Notes under the pieces: model-generated
Seen by the model: only the letters and a program-made list of their open reading frames with translations
What the model was told of the DNA's origin: nothing
Database searches by the model: none
NCBI GenBank assembly: GCA_963680875.1
Contig: OY804579.1
Span: 20,941,804 to 21,005,803 of the forward strand
Length of the DNA: 64,000 nucleotides
Direction: 5' to 3'
Source of the DNA: Bathymodiolus brooksi
Taxonomy: Eukaryota; Mollusca; Bivalvia; Mytilida; Modiolidae
Shown here: piece after piece, positions 60,618 through 64,000 of the stretch
Layout of the letters: every line of letters starts with the position of its first letter
Position numbering within the stretch: position 1 is the stretch's first letter
Program-made: the position numbers and the translations under genes

Positions 60618-60875
60618 AGGTTTGCTTTGGTTTATGGTGTTTAGCGCCACTTTCAACAATGTTTCAGTTATATTGTGGTGGTCAGTTTTAGTGGTGGAGG
60701 AAGCCTGAGTACCTGTTGCAAGTAACTGACAAACTTAAAGTATCACATAATGTTCATGTTGTATTGAGTAAACCTCGCCATGAACAGGGTTCGAACTCAC
60801 AATTAACCGGTGATAGGCACTGATTGCACAGGTAGTTGTAAATCCAACTACCATACGATCATGACCACAACAGCA
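60618..60875 (-). mobile_element. SINE copy, full length
   Basis: Tail TTTGGTTTATGGTGTTTAGC to head GTAGTTGTAAATCCAACTA; intact box B (minus GTGAGTTCGAACCCTG). Confidence 0.84.
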
Positions 60876-61782
60876 CCTGTATGATATATTTACAAACAAA
60901 TATATCCATCTATTTTTATCTCTGGTATCAATGACAGTAATGTCAAGACTAAACAATTCGCCAAACATAAATTGTGTCATATTATGATTTTTTAAATTTA
61001 AAAATACAAAAATATAACAACAGTAAATATCTAGTATCATACTATAGACAGTAAATGATCATGTAAGATGAGAATATAGAATATAAACATGTCACAAATA
61101 GTGAACGTGACAATTTTATCATGAGTCAATGACCCCATTAAGTCAGATTACACAAGGTGAACAACATCCTTATTATAGGTACCCATTGAGGTTTTTTTTT
61201 TTTATCAATTCCTGCCTTGGATGATGAGAAAAAATATTAAAAAAAATATAAGCTAATGCATATTTTTTTAGGGGTTAATAATGGGGGTATTTTTTTTTAA
61301 ATTATTTTTTTATGATGTAATCTATAGCTACATGTACATGTTTGGACAATTTTCATTTATTAATATTCTGTTGTTCAATCTCTGAAACACTTAACTACAT
61401 GTAGATAACTGTTACACTTTCAATTGTTTTTATTACATGACTGCTAATATTAAAACATTGGTAAAAGTCCTATAATTGTATAAACTATTTGAATTTTCTT
61501 CTGTTTTCTCCCTATTGTAGCTCCTTTTACTTCAAAAGAGATGGACTGCATTTGGGATAAGGTTTAAAATGCGTATGATTTGGAGATAAATGTAGTTTGT
61601 GTTGGTACAAATGTATTTGTGCAGGGTGAACGTGACTAAATTGATTATAGCTAGCTTGTATTTCATCACATTATAGGTTAATGGTTAAAGGTTAAATTGT
61701 AATCAGCTGTTTTTGTTGTGGTGTAGAACTTTAAATCTACATATACTGTACCAGTATATATACAGTATTATAATATATACAC
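60876..61782. other. AT-rich flank before the 61.8 kb exon
   Basis: Several T runs (61192-61203, 61290-61310) and no recognised element. It ends with a TATACACAG acceptor-like site at about 61774-61782. Confidence 0.45.
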
Positions 61783-61800
61783 AGGTGACCACAGCTGACT

Positions 61801-61890
61801 ATGGATAAAGGACAGATTATAACCAAGATGGAACAAGCTCTGGCTGAAGTTAATCAAGTCAAACAACAACTTCAGAGAAATGTTGCTGAG
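61801..61890 (+). CDS. Probable first coding exon of an unidentified plus-strand gene
   Basis: Thirty codons starting ATG: MDKGQIITKMEQALAEVNQV then KQQLQRNVAE, followed by donor GTCAGA at 61891. The composition (Q, E, K; heptad-like spacing) indicates an amphipathic or coiled-coil helix, and it is GC-richer than its flanks. An acceptor ACACAG lies 18 bases before the ATG, so a non-coding 5' exon may be upstream. No further exon is seen before the window ends. Product not recognised; the exon call rests on codon quality and the splice signals. Confidence 0.5.
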
Positions 61891-62077
61891 GTCAGAATTG
61901 TTAATCTATTAATTTTGTACATTTTAGATAAATTTCAGATACAATCAGATCAATGGAAAAATAAAATTTGTAAATTTTATCAATCTTTAAGAAAAAAAAT
62001 ATAATAGCCAGCATACATCTCTGTATGTCAAAATATGGTTAAAGTAAAGAGATGTTGAAAATTTTCATGATATTTTT

Positions 62078-62603
62078 AGCTCACCTTGCCAAAGGCAATG
62101 TGAGCTTTTGCCATCATTTGGCGTCCGTCGTCCGTTAACTTTTCACATTTTAATCTTCTCCTCTGAAACCAGCCAAATGAACTGAAGCTTGGTAGGAAGC
62201 ATCTATGGAAGGTCCTTAATAAAGATTGCTCATTTTGTCCCTATCCATTAACAAACATGGCCACCACAGGCAATTCTTGTTTCTGATTGGCTGATTTTTA
62301 ACATTCTTCTACTCTGAAACCGCTAGGCCAAATGAACCGAAACTTGGTAGGAAGCATCTTTGGGCGGTCCTCTATAAACTAATAAAGAGTGCTCATTTCG
62401 TCCCGATCCATTTACAAACATGGCCGCCACAGGCCATTCTTGTTTCTGATTGGTCGATTTGTAAAAATCTTCTTCTCTGAAACTGCTTTGCCAAAATGAG
62501 CCGAAATTTGGTGGGAAGCACCTATGGAAGGTTCTGTATTAAGTTTCCTCAAAGCAGAATGAAAGGTTAGCGACACAGGCTCAGCTCAGTGCTGAGCCTC
62601 TAG
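62078..62603 (+). mobile_element. Hairpin-ended repeat with internal units, copy C
   Basis: Full start hairpin AGCTCACCTTGCC-AAA-GGCAATGTGAGCT, GCGTCCGTCGTCCG, about three internal units, then stem AGGCTCAG...CTGAGCCT and CTAG. The shortest and most intact copy, useful as a family reference. Confidence 0.88.
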
Positions 62604-62714
62604 TTTACTTTAAAAAAAAATTACAACAGTTAAAATGTGGAATATTAAAACAAATAACAATTTCATTTATTTTTAATAATTTAAAAATGTAATTATAAGT
62701 ATTGAATGCAATTT

Positions 62715-62872
62715 TGCTGTTATTGGGCTACCACAAAATGTGTACAAAATATACTGTGTTATTGGGCTACCACAAAATGTGTACAAAATATACTGTGTTA
62801 TTGGGCTACCACAAAATGTGTACAAAATATACTGTGTTATTGGGCTACCACAAAATGTATACAAAATATACT
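62715..62872 (+). repeat. 39-bp tandem repeat, 4 copies
   Basis: The unit joins TTATTGGGCTACCACAAAAT and GTGTACAAAATATACTGTG. As 39 is a multiple of three, both strands stay open across it; not a gene. Confidence 0.94.
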
Positions 62873-63115
62873 TAAACTGTTGTTATAGTACATGTATGTA
62901 GTTATTAGTTTTCATGATGTTTGAAAATAGTTCCCGGAAGTCTGCTTCATTCAAGTTTCAATATTGAAGCAGCATTTCAACCTTTTGACTAGTTAATCAC
63001 ATGAGCCTTCTAAATGGAATGAACACAATGTAATTACAGTATAAGCATATACAATTTGTATTGCTTTCAACCAATTTTTAAAGCAAAACATTTCAAGTTC
63101 ATGATGTAATTTTTT

Positions 63116-63797
63116 GCTCACCTGACGAAAAGTCATCACTTGGCGTGAGCCGTCTGGCATTACCTTTTTATATTTTAATCTTCTCCTCAGAAACCGCCTG
63201 GTCAATTTTAACTAGACTTTGCAGTGGTAGTCCTTGGATGGTTCAAATTCTAAATTGTATCCACAGGTCCAAACTCATATCCAAGATGGCCACTTGAAAT
63301 AGAAAATTCTTAAAATGGGCTAAAGCAGCTTTACTTTAAACCAAAATCGACTGAAATTTTACTTGTAGGGGCATACTTAGGAGCTCTTTAATATACATTG
63401 TATACTTTTTGTATTCCTGGTTTTTTCATCAAGTTTATACTTGTGTTGATTTTTGCTGATTACAGAAATAAAGCTTATTTGAGTGAAAAATCATTAAAAA
63501 AATCTTCTTCTCTGAAACTACTCTGCAATTTTCAACCAAACTTGACAGGAATAGTCCTTGGATGATCCCTGTTCTGAATCAAAGCCAATAGACCTCTAAA
63601 CTACATTCAAGATGGCCACACTTGCTAAAAATAAAAAATTCTTCAACCAGAATCAACTCAAATTTTTAATTATTTTTTCTTGATAATTAGGAGCTCTTTA
63701 ACATGTATATTCCTAGCTCTGTTGTCGAGTGTATACTTTTGCAGATTCACCCATTATGGTAATATGGCTTATTTTAAGCAAATGATCATTTAAAAAT
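63116..63797 (+). mobile_element. Fourth hairpin-start repeat family, two units
   Basis: Starts with GCTCACCTGACGAAAAGTCA...GGCGTGAGC as a weak hairpin. Two related units about 330 bp apart share CTTCTCCTCAGAAAC / CTTCTTCTCTGAAAC, ATAGTCCTTGGATG-type blocks and CAAGATGGCCAC. Distantly similar to the 17969 family in layout. Confidence 0.6.
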
Positions 63798-63807
63798 CTT
63801 GTCTAAA

Positions 63808-64000
63808 CGGGATAAGAGTGAGAGGTATGGACATAATGTACGGGATAAGAGTGAGAGGTATGGACATAATGTACGGGATAAGAGTGAGAGGTATGGACAT
63901 AATGTACGGGATAAGAGTGAGAGGTATGGACATAATGTACGGGATAAGAGTGAGAGGTATGGACATAATGTATGGGATAAGAGTGAGAGGTATGGACATA
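63808..64000 (+). repeat. 33-bp tandem repeat, at least 5.8 copies, runs off window
   Basis: The unit joins CGGGATAAGAGTGAGAGGTA and TGGACATAATGTA. Units are essentially identical. As 33 is a multiple of three, the minus strand is open throughout; not a gene. Confidence 0.95.

Noticed and set aside
61801..62004. The 67-codon frame read to its stop as a complete small protein
   Set aside because: Coding character ends at the donor GTCAGA (61891); the remainder is AT-rich intron-like sequence.

Overview
This window is animal nuclear DNA, most likely from a mollusc and probably a bivalve. The reasons are intron-rich genes with GT-AG junctions, an AT-rich background, mollusc-style SINEs and hairpin-ended repeats, two non-LTR retrotransposons, and a very heavy load of tandem arrays. 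The arrays cover more than a third of the window. The species cannot be named from the sequence alone.

Left part (1-20 kb, plus strand): the 3' six coding exons of a DAPP1/Bam32-like adaptor gene, carrying the end of an SH2 domain and a PH domain. They lie at 1-160, 620-744, 8149-8196, 15881-16032, 16608-16695 and 19179-19235, and all phases join. Two of its introns are bloated. One (745-8148) holds a ~7 kb array of ~170-bp units inside a hairpin-ended element. The next (8197-15880) holds ~6.9 kb of a 38-bp minisatellite, about 180 copies. The last intron holds a SINE fragment, two inverted-repeat elements and a hairpin-ended repeat.

Middle (20-37 kb): a hairpin-ended element with 156-bp internal repeats (20603-22064), a decayed two-ORF LINE (22986-26085), another hairpin-ended element (27397-28815), a 66-bp array, a SINE and a ~5.8 kb array of 55-bp units (about 105 copies). 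That last array was amplified inside an interspersed element whose single-unit relatives lie near 38.0 and 51.8 kb.

Right-middle (37.6-48.2 kb, minus strand): an eight-exon gene for a predicted 303-residue protein joining a divergent EF-hand (calcineurin-B/neuronal-calcium-sensor-like) region to a C-terminal death domain. Two duplicated, equal-length first exons each encode an MGxxxS N-terminus, so two isoforms with alternative, probably myristoylated N-termini are predicted. I regard this as the most interesting find of the window. Its introns carry SINEs, MITEs and small arrays.

Right part (48.6-64 kb): a CR1/L2-like LINE copy with a long intact 3' reading frame, a 762-bp hAT-like element with an 8-bp duplication, nested inverted-repeat elements with 5-bp duplications, more SINEs, four small arrays, and a probable first coding exon (61801-61890) of an unidentified plus-strand gene running off the window.

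The two named genes are convergent (DAPP1 on plus, EF-hand/death-domain on minus). Both plausibly belong to signalling or immune adaptor pathways, but nothing in the sequence shows that they act together.
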